NCBI GenBank assembly: GCA_013407085.1
Contig: JACCGJ010016190.1
Span: 1-64,000, forward strand
Reading direction: 5' to 3'
Length of the DNA: 64,000 bases
Source of the DNA: Atriophallophorus winterbourni
Taxonomy: Eukaryota > Platyhelminthes > Trematoda > Plagiorchiida > Microphallidae
Part shown: piece after piece, positions 49,067-60,952 of the stretch
Layout of the letters: each line of letters begins with the position of its first letter
How positions within the stretch are numbered: position 1 is the stretch's first letter
Program-made: the position numbers and the translations under genes
The notes under the pieces: model-generated
Seen by the model: only the letters and a program-made list of their open reading frames with translations
Databases searched by the model: none
What the model was told of the DNA's origin: nothing

Positions 49067-52000
49067 GTAAGTGTCTAGACGTAATTATTTTCATACTACA
49101 CTAGTAATTTACAGAAAAAAATATAAAAAGTTTCACAAAATTAATGATTTAAAATGATATAATCAACTTAGCTAATTGCTGCTACTTTCAATTGCTTTGA
49201 CACAATTTAACGAATAAGTTTTTTATCAGGCAAATATCACAATCACAATTGAGAGCTAGTATACAGAAAAATGTGATCTAATTGTGATAGAATAATCATA
49301 AGATAATACTAACCTAATTGATGTTAACAGAATGAACGAGATAATTCATACTGAGAGATAAACTGATGCTGGAATACATTTATGAATTACTTTTCCATTG
49401 AGCTATAGATTACTAATAACTAAAAAATATAATCGCCATTGTGGACCAATCAAACATTATAGACTTTGGAAATATTTGATTTTGAATAGACTTTTGAATT
49501 TTAACATATAACTATCCATTTAATTCGAAGGTTTGGATTTTGAAACTGGTAACAAATTGTCGGGGGTAAACTACATAAAAATTGCAATATTACTATACAT
49601 CGAAACTACTCATAGCGTGTAAACATTAGTAAGTAATCGTGAAATAAAACATTATAAATTTGAAGAATTTGGTGTAATGATGATATATTGAAATTTTTAT
49701 GCATAATTTAGGAAATGATGTAATTTAATCGTTTTATACTGCATTTTATTTCACCGTGTTCAACCTATATAACACATTTTAAAATTTACGCGATTGATAG
49801 CCTTCAATGAGGAAAGTGCAACATATTTGCAGTTAAGCACGATATGTGAACCTGACTGGTAAAAAATCACAAAGATATTTCACATTGTTTTTAATGTAGG
49901 CAATAAACGAACCTCACTACTTAACGTTAATACATTTTGCCAATATCAAGCGATTGAGTTTAGATTATATCAATTTGCAGTTAAATTATAGTTTCTACAC
50001 CAATTAGATTCAACAGATTTGCTTATGCGAAGAATACGTGAGTTGTTTCATTTTCTACAATATTTGGAACTGGAGCACGTTTTACGTCATTTTTATGTAA
50101 TCCTAGAAAATGTATCAGGACTATAATATTTGTCGACTAAATTCGCTTTATTTAATTATGATGTTCGTCATTTTAACGAAGCCTTACCAATCATTTAAAA
50201 GTCCGAAGAACACGCGCTCAACAAATATAACTGCTTTATGTTATGTATCGAAAGGATGGTCTCAAATCGTTTCCATGTGATACAACTTCGTTGCATTAAC
50301 AATTAGTATCTCCCACCGAGCCACTCACTCGCAGAATATATAGTACATATAATTGCTTCAATTAATTTTAATCAAATCTACGTGTATGTTATTTTATTAA
50401 TATTATTATTATATTAATCATTGTAAAACCAGTAAAACCATTAATCACGTTTTAAATTATTCATTTACGATATATAGTTTGTTATACTAAAACAGCGCAT
50501 TATTCTCTGAAGCTGTTTACCATTTTATTACATTTCAATATTGAATATCGAATTTAATATATGCACCAATCACAACCATATTTTTCCCACATCAATCTTT
50601 TAAAAGTACAGTTAACTTTGCATTTATTTCGCAATTTATTATCATATGAATTATTGAGGAAAAATAAAATTAATGAATGAATTGGCAACTAAAAAAAGGT
50701 AAACGTTAATATAGTGATCAAGACGACTCCAAAATCTAAATTTACCTCAGTTTAAGTTACCTATATCCCAAACAGAAGTTCCACTCTATGAAGCTCGAAC
50801 TATGAATATTACTCGTTCTTAGTCATTTTAACGGATTGTAAATCTATATTGTATACTATACTGAGAGGAGTCACATTTCAATTGTCATACTAGTTTATTT
50901 AATTTCAATTAAATTTTCAAATTTAATAAGATTTTCGATTGTACGCTCCCAGCAAACCTTTCTAGTGGATTTTAATGAGCTTGTCGAATTTTTTTGAACC
51001 TGTGTCAGAGGTGTTAAATAATCATGCATGCATTTTTTCACACATATACAACGAGTGTTCTCTTGGTGTTTGCACTCATCGGTTAGTGATAATTTAATTC
51101 GGAAGAACACACCTTAAAAATGGAGAAATGGTAGAGAGTGATTATATCTTCAAGGTGCTGTTGAATACTTTTTGTTTCTCCATTGTATCAAGTCATACGG
51201 ATCCCGAAAGAAGTATGCATACCTGATAAGTGCAAGCAGCACGAAGCCGGTCGTAGTGAGTGCAATGGAAATACATGCCAAGAAGAATCTTTATATAAAA
51301 CCATGAGATTAACATCATCTCCATATGTGTGGGCACATATAATTGAACAGGTTTGTTCCGCCAACCTAATCCAATTGTGGCTTTATAATTCATATCTTTT
51401 GTAATAGGAATTGAAGTAATTTCGTGGCATGCTACAATCTTTAAATTTTGCTGTTAAATCCAAGCAAAATATTTTTATACAAACCTCTAATATTAATACA
51501 ACCTCAACATTTTTCGCAGGGAAAATGGCAATCTCCGAAGGTTCGTTGAATTACTGTGCCAAATAACTAACATGATTCTCGATCAAGGTTGTTTCAGAAA
51601 ACTTGAAGTTACAGAAGAACAGATTACCAATAAAAAATCTGCTAAATATAGTAGAGCAAATTAATCAATATGCATGCGTATCCCGAGTGTACTGTCCTTA
51701 CCTGATGAATGCAAACAGCACGAAAACACTCGTGGCTCGGTATATGATAAAGATGCATTCAAATAATCATTTTCAAACCAAATTAAATTTATTGATGGCT
51801 AATTATAAAAGCGATCGCTTTCGCAACTTTTCACCTATGTGTACACGTGATGCAAAGTCATCAGATAAACAAAATTTGTAAATTGACCAATGGCTGATAA
51901 ACAATAACAATTGCATGAAACAGATACCAAGGAGAATTCACATTAACTATACAACGTATTGTATACGATTGCAAAACTGAAGAATCTTACTTATTGTTCG

Positions 52001-55000
52001 CCGCATCGAAAGATGTTCACTCTGTAATCAGAAAATGCTCAATTGAGTTCAGTTAAGCTCAGAGTTGAATTAATCACATAATTATCATACACTTCATTCT
52101 AAACATTAGAGTCACTTTTGCGACGTTTAGAATCATCACTGATACGTCCACGTGCTGAGAAATTATTCTACTTTTGATATGCACATGAATTTGATTCATA
52201 CGGATTAAGGGTAAACATTATTGTTAATCCTATGATGTTTACCGCCATGAAAGTTCTATTATTAATTATATGTGATGATTAATTAAAGCGGGTAGATTTT
52301 GATGCAAAACAAACTAAACAATAAGGAACAGGAACATTGATTCAACTTGTTGGTGTGTGGGATAAATCTGAAGAAGAAATCTTTTTGTCCCCATAAATAC
52401 AGGACCTTGAATATTACTGCATTCGCATAAATATTTACTTCCAAATAGAATGGATTTAACTATAACGACATTGGTTTCAACTTAATACAAACAAACAATT
52501 TGTATTTTATAAAAACAGACATCTCGGTGATCAAATGACTTTTTATAATAAAAAAATTACATTGAAATAGATCCAAATGATTCATCTTCATCTGGTAAAT
52601 TTAGAAATTACTTTTCATGAATAAATGAATGAAGTGTTAAATTTTCAAACTTTTGCGTTTTGTACCTTTTTAATCAATGGACATTTATTCTGTCTAATCA
52701 TACTTTCTCCACGTGATGACGACTAAAGTCAGTTGCAGTGTTACCCAAATGATTGCGTAATATATATTAAATCAATTTCTATTTGAATTAAACCTATACT
52801 TATAACTTGCTAATGAAAGGGCATTTATTCGCATACGTAAGTAATTAGAACCAATGATCTTAGTTGCTCAGCGTTCGGTATAATTTTCTAATCATTGAAA
52901 CAGTATAGAAGCTCGATGGCACAAACATGCTAGAAGAGTACCCAGTCTTTCGAGCAATGGCCTATATACTTGGTCATCAGTAAAATGTTCCCGAGAAGTA
53001 CGTGCAATCATTTGCTTTCCAGGGTCTGGAAACGAAGGAGAAATTTTTAAAAAGGTTCTTCCAGCAGTTTTTTTCAAGCTGCCAGTAATCTAGCCACACT
53101 TGTGGTTTTCAACATTTGCGTAGTCGATATATTAGTCTAAACCATTATGAGATGCTAAATCACAAAATATGCGTAGCATTTTAGTCGGTTGAAAATTGAA
53201 CATCAGTTTGATCTCATATGACCAGTTATGAAGTTGTCCATCAGAAATCGTTCATCTGGGCTATTGTTTGCTATCTATTTTTTCATAAGAGTACAAAACC
53301 TTCTTGCCATCATTTATTCTCCGTTGGTGGTTCATGTTCATTTCGATCAATATCGGTCGAACCACTAATATACATGGAGATCCGTCATTGACCGCAACAA
53401 TATGCAATATGGATTCAAAATTCAAGAATTTATAATATCAAAATCTTGTTGCTGTAAAACATCATATGATATTCGTATAAAGATAAAAAATGACAATAAA
53501 AAATTCAGGCACTCGAAAAATCGACGGTTTCGTAGTTAGATAAAAATGACATGTATTGTTTCCATATGATGGAAAAATATTCTTGAATATAAATGACCTG
53601 GAGAGTTGCTGAAATGTGTTATGTAACGGGATATAGTGTGAATTGTTAAGCATAAATATATCCAGTTTGTTCCTGAAAATCTCTTTCACTAGATGATTGT
53701 ACAACGTCTGGCGGTAATGAGTTCTTTAAAAAACAAACGCACAACCGCTATAGAAGAACCGACGACATTTTCGGTGAGAATTTGGGTTATCCAATACCAA
53801 CGTATGAGTGCGTGTGGTATGGCTTGACCGGAAGCAAAATAGACGCCTCTTTAAGTTTATTAGTTAATGAGTTAGGATTAGATCTAATCGAACCAGTCTG
53901 CGAGGCAGTGTGTCCAAATTAAGTTGAACCAGGCAATTCTAATATGGTAGGTTGCGGAGACTGCCCACCATTTTAGTTGCTCAGTGATAAATCCTCTCGA
54001 TCATCTTGATGTTCTTTTATAGCCCTGGTGCGCAAGTTCGCACTGAGTAATCAATCATTTTGGTAATATGTGGATTAAGGCGCAAGGGGAATGTTTCAAG
54101 AGAAAAAAACAAATATACGTCGAGGTATACTTAGCATGTGTCTAGCCCAGCTGTACATGGCTTCGTATTGCACGCTGTTCTTCAGACTTCCATTGATCCA
54201 AATGCTGAGGTCCTTCTCTTCTGTTGTCCGTTCCAGTTTATATGATCCAAGTTTGTGGATGAATGGAAAATCTTTACCTATTTGCAACATTTTGCACCTT
54301 CCTAATTTGAATGTTAGTTTGTTCCTCTGTGAACAGTTGTTGAATATATATAAATCACTCTGTATGTGCAAACAGGCAACCCTTGACTTGATTCGAATTT
54401 AAAGTTTAGCATCGTCCACAAAAAGAACCATCTTAGCTGTAACAAGTTTCGAAAGGTCGTTGATGTAAAACAAGATGAACCGGGTAATGTATCAAATCCT
54501 GTGGGACACAGCTAGACCATTCTATGTCCCTAGTCATCTCACCGTAGATGCGTTCAGTTGCCTTGCGTTCAAAATCGTAGCTTCCCAGCCAGATAGAAAT
54601 GCACACACTAGCTTTATCAGGAGAATAGAATGGTCCCCGCGATCAGATGTTTTAGATATGTTCAAGTAACACGGAAGCACGCAACCAAACACATCCACTC
54701 CCTCATACAGACATTCATTGTCTCCAATAGGTTAGTCATGCAAGAACGTGACTTCCTAAAACCATGTTGCCTTCTGGACAACAAGTTTAGGTTTTCAAGA
54801 TGACTCTCGATTAGTTCACACACAAATCGCTTCATAACTTTCGAGATAAATGAAATGAGTGCATCATGGTAACGGAGAACATTTTATAGCAATCGTGCAT
54901 TAAACTAATGATACCTTGTCCACTTGAATGATTATTGCAACATGCTTAAACAACGCGTTTCATTATTCATGAAATTTATGAAATTTTTTAGCAACAAAAT

Positions 55001-58000
55001 ACACGTGAAATTTGAGTTGAAAAATCGAAAAAAAGCAAATATGTTTTCAAATATTTAAACATTTCTCAAGTTATAAAGCTTTTCGATAATTTCAAATCAG
55101 ACTTGCAATTTCTTACTTCTGAACAATGACTCATGTTATGAATATCAGAATTTTCATCCATGCCTCTCCCATTTGCCAGTCGATGTTATTGCTTTTGTTC
55201 AATATTTATCTGAGACAGCGAGTGTGATTGATTAATTGTCAAAGTCAAGAATTGACTCAACCCACTTTAATAAATGTTCATTGAGGAGAGATAGCAGAAG
55301 GCTGCCGCAATTATTTTTCGCAAACCAGTTTCTACACATTTTAACCACATGTACGCTGATATAACGAGATTAAATAAACTTCTCAAATGTTCCACCCAGG
55401 ACTGGATAAAATTTGTTTGTTACCTGATGTTGAAAGGATATCCCATGAGCTGCTTCAAACCGATAAATTCATAGCTTTGGAATATCATTCAACACACCCG
55501 TCATTGAAAGGCTATCAGAACCGATATCTGATAATTAAGTCAATATTTTATAATTTTAAATAAAGTTTATACAAAACAAAGTTGGAACATTCAGTTATAT
55601 GAAGCGATTGTATGCAAATAAGGAATTGAATTGAGATTATGTTCATATATTAAAAATATTATTATGTTATTTTCAGTAACAACGGACGAATTAGAAGGTA
55701 CTATTTTACTGAATTTAAAATATCTGTTTAAAAAGAAGTTTTATTATTAATATTAAATTCATATATATATAAATATTATATATATATATATATATATATT
55801 ATGTTATAATCTATATTAATTATTAGGGAAAAGTATAAACAATTTATTTTCGTGTTCAAATACCCATCCCTTACATGACACACCATGTCAGCAGCAAAAT
55901 ATATTGGTCGTTTAGAAGGGCCTTGACTGCTTGACCAAGAATTACGTTGTGATTATTTATTTTAACATTGTGGTTGTTTGTGAGAACCCTGTTTAACAGT
56001 AGCATACAAGTTTACCGTTGTTTATAATTAATCTATTTTTCATCTTTTGTGGATAACTGGTAAAATTTCAATTGAAAAGACTGACAAACAAGAGCATCTA
56101 ACATCTACTCGTAGAAAATGACTGGCGCTGAAAATGCTGACAGTTGAAGCGCAACACACACGGAGAGAGATGCTAGTGTCTTATTAAAAAAACCAATTGA
56201 CCTTTTATTCGCTTCATCTCCGATTTACAACTCCCTAATAAAGTACGAAATCATAGTTGCATTAGAGTATATCAATTATCCCAGTTGCGCAAAAGTAATC
56301 AAACAAACGTAAGCTGGCTGTAATCATTCGATTTGCGGCGATTCGATGCGATACATAAAGTCAATCGATGTTAATCGACAGAAAAATATTTTTTATTAAA
56401 TAAATTTCATAAAAAACTTCTTTTTAATACAAATTTCAGATAAAATTAATCTGTGGAAATATTTGGTTTGCTAGTCACCCCAGTTTATAAACAGTTTTAC
56501 TTTTCCCTGACAGTAGCAACTAAATACAATGAGCATTAATGATAGAGCTAGCAACATTTAAAATTATTTTCATATGATGTATTTTCAAAATCTTTTCTAA
56601 GTTTTTTGTCTTGCGAAAACAAACTTCCAAGAATTCTCAATATATGATATTTGTAATATCGAAAGCGTGTAGGACGTACAAATCTTGTTGACTTCCAAAC
56701 ATGCTACAAATCAAGTAAAATCAACACCGTGGCTGGGTGACTGCAAACGGAAAAAATGTTTGAAAAAATTGACGTTAATCACGCTGTATCAAATGGAAAC
56801 GAAAGAAATGAAACTTAACATCGTTTGACTGCATTTTATGGCATGGTTAACATCAATGAAATATACATTCTGGTTAGAGACTTTTCATTAAGCTTTAAGC
56901 AAGAAATCATTTCAACAAAAAATGAAAAACGATACTAGCTCATTCAATAGATCACATCTGGATAATAAACGCTAACTTTCACATACTACCACAAATGCTT
57001 AGACAGCCTATAAAACTTCCATTCCGGTAAAATATTCAACATATTTCGGAATATTTCAAAGAGTCGTACAAAGTGATTTTAAAATAATTGAGAACATTGT
57101 TAAAAATAATCGGCAATTTTTATTCTGAATAAAATAATTTTACACTCATGACATATAGATATGAATCGTTGTTTTTTCAGATGTATCCTCGATTTCTGAA
57201 ACAGATGATGATATATTTCAAATAGTTTCGCCACTACGTATGTGAAATTTAAAACTATATGTTTCATTGAGTGGAATATTTGAACTGCTATTTCGCAACT
57301 CATTTCAATTTGAAGTCTGAAAAATATCATCAAATTTCATGTCGTTGATAGCCACATTCAGATGATGTCGACCTTGGATGTACATCACCAACGCATGTCT
57401 TTTTCATGCTCAACAGTTTTCAGATGATATAGCTCCCCGATTCGGAAAGAACGATCACCTTAAAGCAATTATTAAGGGAAAAATAGTTTATTTAAAAAAG
57501 CAGGAACTTTTCATTGATATCAAACAACATTAATGGAGATAAATACTAAACGGTGAAGATGAATATGAGCAGTTATACAAATAATACGGCCAGACCATGA
57601 GACATGTTCCAAGAATTTGGTGGATTAATAATTCACGAAGCAGCATAAACTACAGTTCGGTCTTGAAACTGTTTTGCAATAGTTAGGCACTTTGAACCTG
57701 ATGCTTATTACAAAATATTTTCTTTCAAAACGTTTGGAAATCTTCCAAACATGTCGACAAATTATCCTATATTTTAATTTTAGAATTCATGATTCGTGAT
57801 TATTTTTTTATGTTGTTAACTTATCTGGAAACGACTATTTTCAAGAAATCCAAATGCGCTTTACTTTGCTAATAATAATCAAACTACTTCTTGAAAACAA
57901 ACGCTAACTTATGAAAACTTTCTTTATAAATCGATTAGATTTTAGTGTTATCATATGAATATTTCATCGTAAAACTGGGTTCCAATAACAAAATAGAATT

Positions 58001-59502
58001 TATTATACTTCTCACTATTATTATGTGCATCTCACAAAATAAACGTTTCGAAGAGGTGATGGAAATTCTCGATATAACACACCAGATGGTGAGCAATATT
58101 CAGCTGAATACATTTAGTTCGATAAACACAATGTTTTAAACACTGGAACTCTTCAAAATTTGATGAAATGCATCAGCTTTGAAACTTTGTTGCAATGTTT
58201 CGGATCCTGATGAAGTTGAAATTTATTATTGTAAAGCTGATTGCATATCATATTCTAAGATTCGAAAACCTTCAGATGAATGGAGACTTTAATCTTAGCA
58301 TCTGTGGCGTGAGAGTCATAAAAGTTTCGAATTAAAACTTCATAGTTTCAATTTATATTGCAATAAGAATTATACTAATTTAAACTACATATTCACTCAG
58401 CCAATGGCATGTCATTGATCAACATTATTAATTCTCTAAATTTCTGCGTATTAAATCAGTTGATATCAAGTCATACTAATCTTTTCATACCTTATTTATC
58501 TACTTTAAATGGTATGCCCAATGAAGTGTCAAACTTGGAAAAAAATAATTTAGCTATGGGATGTTTTCTGATGGTTAACCTTAATGCTTCCGATGAATTT
58601 ACAGCTCGTGATGCCTTTGTACGAACTACTATACTAACCTCAGAGTTTCCGTACGGTATATCAGCACTTTGTTTACCAATATTTTGAAAGAATAATTTTC
58701 CACTGTTTCAAGGCTCACTGAACCTGATCTTACGTTCTCCACCTGATGACGGCAAACAGCCAGAAACCGGTAGTGGTGTGTAAGGGATGGTGATGTGAGC
58801 ACAACACATTACATAGGTATGGGATTTTTTCTGATGATTAACCATAAGTCATCCGATGCATTTACACTTCGTGATGACTTTCTACGAACGTCTATGCTAA
58901 CCTCAACGTTTCCGTACGATATATCAGCATATTCTTCACCTATATTTTGAACCACTTTATATTATTATTCAGCCTCAGTAAACATCAGTTTGTAATTGTC
59001 TGCAGCTGCCCAAGCATTTTTCTGCGTCGTATGGATTCTAGTTACTGTATTAATTCGATTTATTTATGTGGGACTGCAAACTTAGAGGACCTGTTAAACT
59101 TTAAGTTGCTTTTTAAATTTTTATCGAGTATGGAGGTCGTACATGCTATAGAACAATTCTTAGTTCTGTGAAAAATCGCAAAATACTCATTTATTGGAGA
59201 TGTTCGCGTGATGACACTCTAGTTCAAGTAGTAGTCGGTCACACTATATAATTATATTAATAACATATACTTCTTTCCATTCTGTAAGGATAATTACACA
59301 TCTAAACGTTTTCGAAAAGGAACTAGTTTCATATATTTCCTCAGAGCCTTACTCCAGATGCAATCTTGTACACTTGATTTAGTGTTTTTCTTTTTTCTTT
59401 CAAAGACGTACTGCATGCTTTCAGCAACACAACTCAGACAAGCATAATAAGACGAAGATTGTAATAGAGTATACTTTTCAACTTTTACTATATATATAAT
59501 AT

Positions 59503-59533
<31 letters not shown>

Positions 59534-60952
59534 GCTCGATACAATTAACATGAACATGATCCAAAACAAAAACTGTTTTGTACCCGATTTTCTGTTTAGC
59601 ATTTCTTTGAAGGTATCGAATCAACTGAAGTATCAATTGAGTTAACAGATGATAGCCCGAGTCCATATTGGTCGGTGTCCTAACCGACAAATTGCGAAGA
59701 CCGTTAAATTTCTATACAAATGAAAATATGACAAATTCGTTTTTAGGTGATGAGGCCTTGTTATACCAAATGTAACTCTGCATTCGACAGTGTTATAAAC
59801 ATAAGTTTCTAAAAGCTTATCTGCACCTCTTTCTCTCTCTATATATATGTATGAAACATTTCCAGTTTAGTTCATCCGGTGTTTTGAACTCAAAATTACT
59901 TCAAGCCAGATATTTATTAATTATTTAATAATTTAGTTATTACTATGACTATGCCGATCGAGAAATATTTGATTGTTATTCAGCATCTATCTTATACCGA
60001 CATTATTTCATAATAATTTACCAGCTTCAATAAGTTCTCCAACACCGTCACGAGGTATGAAAGCACATCAGATTTACTCATCCACCTGCACATTTATATA
60101 TTAATACATTTGAAGGATTTAATAATGTGGCTAAAAATTCAAATCGATAGTTTACATTTTATCTACTCATTTCGCAGTATTCACTATATCTGCTGTATAA
60201 TGTACTACCAATTAATTACATTGATGTGAGTTACCGTATGTTGAATGGTACACCAAAGCGAAAGAAGTAACATTGTTATTCAAGTTGATTAGAAATTGGG
60301 GTACTTGCTTGTAGTGCAGCTAGAAAGCTAAAAAAAATTTGCAATAAATAACCCGAAATAAATTTACACCCTGTGCTAAATTTGGAAGAAATTCTTGAAA
60401 TTGATACCGAATTATATCTGGTAACACTTAGTGGCTTATCAGTTGCTAATTGTTTCCTTCTGGATTATATAACATCAAAAAATATAAACAAAACTGAACC
60501 AACCAGGCTTGATCAATAAATCTCTCAAATATTATAAGCCTATAATTCTAAATCAGTTAGACTAATCACTCATTTCTGAATACTTTTTCAATTTTATCAT
60601 TCCCGTTTAATAAACAGAATTTCAACTATATTCTTTGAATAGTAAGCAGGCGAAATATTTGAAATTCATGGGAACTGTTCTGCGAATCGTTACACCAAAA
60701 TCCTTGGAGATATAAGTTTGAACAAAAAGTGTCTACACGTTGATCGCAATAAGAATAAACCACTCAATCGGTTTAACGGACACGGGAGGAAGAATATGAT
60801 GATACATACATTTCAGATCAGAAGATAGTGAATCTTAAATATTCACACAAACGTAATTTATTAAATTTTGGGTAACTATAAAATATTTCCTCTACTAATT
60901 TTTCATAAATATCATATTAAAGGTTCTCAACGATCACGATCACCCACCCCAG
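49006..60952 (+). CDS. Micro-exon gene (MEG-like), secreted protein; multi-exon, 3' end not found
   Basis: Exon 1 encodes a signal peptide and ends in phase 1 at a GTAAGT donor. Downstream lie short segments between AG and GT whose lengths are all multiples of three and whose phase-1 frame is open. The best are 49,531-49,548 (18 nt), 50,017-50,037 (21), 51,520-51,540 (21), 52,571-52,594 (24), 55,677-55,697 (21), 57,181-57,237 (57), 57,784-57,795 (12), 60,025-60,054 (30), 60,618-60,641 (24) and 60,923-60,952 (30). Such symmetric tiny exons define schistosome MEGs, which make secreted, exon-skipping variant proteins in glands or tegument. I do not recognise which MEG family it is. The terminal exon is unresolved. 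Individual exon calls are weaker than the overall pattern. Confidence 0.65.
49531..49548 (+). CDS. MEG candidate exon, 18 nt
   Basis: Bounded by TAATTCGAAG and GTAACA. In phase 1 it encodes (S)LDFET and ends in G. The acceptor has only a moderate pyrimidine tract. Confidence 0.4.
50017..50037 (+). CDS. MEG candidate exon, 21 nt
   Basis: Acceptor TTCAACAG and consensus donor GTGAGT. Phase 1 gives (D)LLMRRI. A second acceptor 9 nt upstream (CACCAATTAG) would extend it in frame to 30 nt, adding three residues. Confidence 0.55.
51005..51400. repeat. Inverted pair of hammerhead-repeat fragments in a MEG intron
   Basis: About 51,010-51,175 is a minus-strand fragment (CATGCATTTTTTCACAC, TTTGCACTCATCGGTTAG). 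About 51,180-51,400 is a plus-strand fragment with core CTGATAAG (G8 changed to A), GAAGC and CCGGTCG, then TAATTGAACAGG. Both cores are mutated. Confidence 0.6.
51520..51540 (+). CDS. MEG candidate exon, 21 nt
   Basis: Strong acceptor CATTTTTCGCAG and weak donor GTTCGT. Phase 1 gives KMAISE plus flanking half-codons. It lies between two hammerhead-repeat fragments. Confidence 0.45.
51640..51780 (+). repeat. Hammerhead-repeat fragment in a MEG intron
   Basis: TATGCATGCGTATCCCGAG, CTGATGA at 51,702-51,708, a short stem II, GAAAA and CACTCGTGG. The first core box is intact, but the palindromic stem III (normally ACCGGU) is altered. Confidence 0.5.
52571..52594 (+). CDS. MEG candidate exon, 24 nt, DPNDSSSS
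   Basis: Acceptor ATTGAAATAG and good donor CTG|GTAAAT. Encodes an acidic, Ser-rich block typical of MEG proteins. Confidence 0.5.
52892..53077 (-). CDS. Unassigned minus-strand open frame
   Basis: 61 codons reading FPDPGKQMIARTSREHFTDD and QVYRPLLERLGTLLACLCHR. Composition looks protein-like but I recognise no family. It lies in a MEG intron on the opposite strand, and could be a mobile-element scrap. Confidence 0.2.
   Translation of the reverse strand: MKKTAGRTFLKISPSFPDPGKQMIARTSREHFTDDQVYRPLLERLGTLLACLCHRASILFQ
53460..54950 (-). mobile_element. Degenerate CR1-like LINE in a MEG intron
   Basis: Minus strand: 54,096-54,371 reads KLTFKLGRCKMLQIGKDFPF and TEEKDLSIWINGSLKNSV, aligned with NLAKCKMLQIGKSLHH and AEKDLGIWVSFNLKPG of the intact-looking element. 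The C-terminal region follows at 53,460-53,800 and RT-core remnants lie at about 54,400-54,850. Many frameshifts are present. Confidence 0.7.
55677..55697 (+). CDS. MEG candidate exon, 21 nt, VTTDELE
   Basis: Strong acceptor TGTTATTTTCAG, donor AAG|GTACTA. Like the 21-nt exon at 51,520 it ends with GAAG. About 160 nt downstream begins the intronic block that recurs after the exon at 60,923. Confidence 0.6.
55763..55799. repeat. (AT)n microsatellite
   Basis: Interrupted alternating AT run shortly after the 21-nt MEG exon. Confidence 0.85.
55860..56060 (+). repeat. Intronic block, copy 1
   Basis: Shares with 61,070-61,260 the ordered landmarks CATCCC..TTACA, ATGTCAGCAGCAA (GTGAGCAATA), TTGACTGCTTGACCAA (TCAATTGCTTGATCAA), TTGTGATTAT, GAGAACCCTGT (AAGAACCCTGT) and a following T-rich tract. 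Confidence 0.5.
57181..57237 (+). CDS. MEG candidate exon, 57 nt, acidic
   Basis: Very strong acceptor CGTTGTTTTTTCAG and strong donor GTATGT. Phase 1 gives DVSSISETDDDIFQIVSPL. It is the longest internal exon and the best supported. Without splicing the frame stops three codons after the donor. Confidence 0.65.
57365..57470 (-). mobile_element. RTE 3'-end scrap
   Basis: GATGTCGACCTTGGATGTACATCACCAACGCATG and CCCGATTCGGAAAGAACGATC match the last ~100 bp of the RTE copy at 62,790-62,890. Confidence 0.65.
57784..57795 (+). CDS. MEG candidate exon, 12 nt
   Basis: Very strong acceptor CTATATTTTAATTTTAG and moderate donor GTGATT. Encodes FMI plus half-codons. Confidence 0.35.
58556..58950 (+). 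repeat. 261-nt tandem duplication containing a hammerhead
   Basis: 58,556-58,687 and 58,817-58,948 are the same length (132 nt) with about 20% differences and no indel, for example TTTCCGTACG and ATATCAGCA in both. The hammerhead lies between them. Differences fall on all codon positions (about 7, 10 and 5 for positions 1-3), so the open frames in both copies are not evidence of coding. Confidence 0.65.
58733..58785 (+). ncRNA. Type I hammerhead ribozyme, intact core, GUA cleavage site
   Basis: CUGAUGA at 58,743-58,749, GAAA at 58,763-58,766 and GUA at 58,770-58,772. Stem I is perfect, CCAC (58,739-58,742) with GUGG (58,773-58,776). Stem II pairs GGC with GCC, with a mismatch at its base. 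Stem III is ACC/GGU with no loop. Confidence 0.65.
58951..60024. other. MEG intron; (AT)n at 59,488-59,532
   Basis: AT-rich intronic DNA. Several strong AG acceptors occur (for example 59,599 and 59,746), but none is followed by an in-phase symmetric exon. Confidence 0.4.
60025..60054 (+). CDS. MEG candidate exon, 30 nt, SISSPTPSR
   Basis: Acceptor CATAATAATTTACCAG and donor GAG|GTATGA. Same length and Ser/Pro/Thr/Arg bias as the exon at 60,923, suggesting exon duplication. Confidence 0.6.
60618..60641 (+). CDS. MEG candidate exon, 24 nt, EFQLYSLN
   Basis: Acceptor CCCGTTTAATAAACAG and strong donor ATA|GTAAGC. Open in phase 1. Confidence 0.55.
60923..60952 (+). CDS. MEG candidate exon, 30 nt, SQRSRSPTP
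   Basis: A branch-like CTACTAATTTTT precedes ATATTAAAG, and the donor CAG|GTAAAT is strong. In phase 1 it encodes GSQRSRSPTP and ends in G. The GC-richer codons stand out from the surrounding AT-rich intron. Confidence 0.65.

Noticed and set aside
51155..51184. In-phase 30-nt segment with acceptor- and donor-like ends
   Set aside because: It lies inside a hammerhead-repeat fragment and aligns to ordinary monomer sequence.
55054..55130. Acceptor followed by an open phase-1 frame ending in TGA (VIKLFDNFKS...)
   Set aside because: As a terminal exon it would precede better-supported exons downstream; kept only as a remote alternative end.
56440..56465. Strong acceptor TTTAATACAAATTTCAG followed by short open stretch
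   Set aside because: The available donors give 13, 26 or 34 nt, none a multiple of three.
58401..58687. 95-codon open frame entered in phase 1 from a good acceptor
   Set aside because: The second half is one arm of a tandem duplication whose substitutions show no codon-position bias; more likely repeat sequence than a terminal MEG exon.
59424..59459. 36-nt segment with a strong acceptor and GTAATA donor
   Set aside because: The phase-1 frame contains TAA.
59294..59602. 102-codon minus-strand frame with repeated Tyr-Ile
   Set aside because: Artefact of the (AT)n microsatellite.
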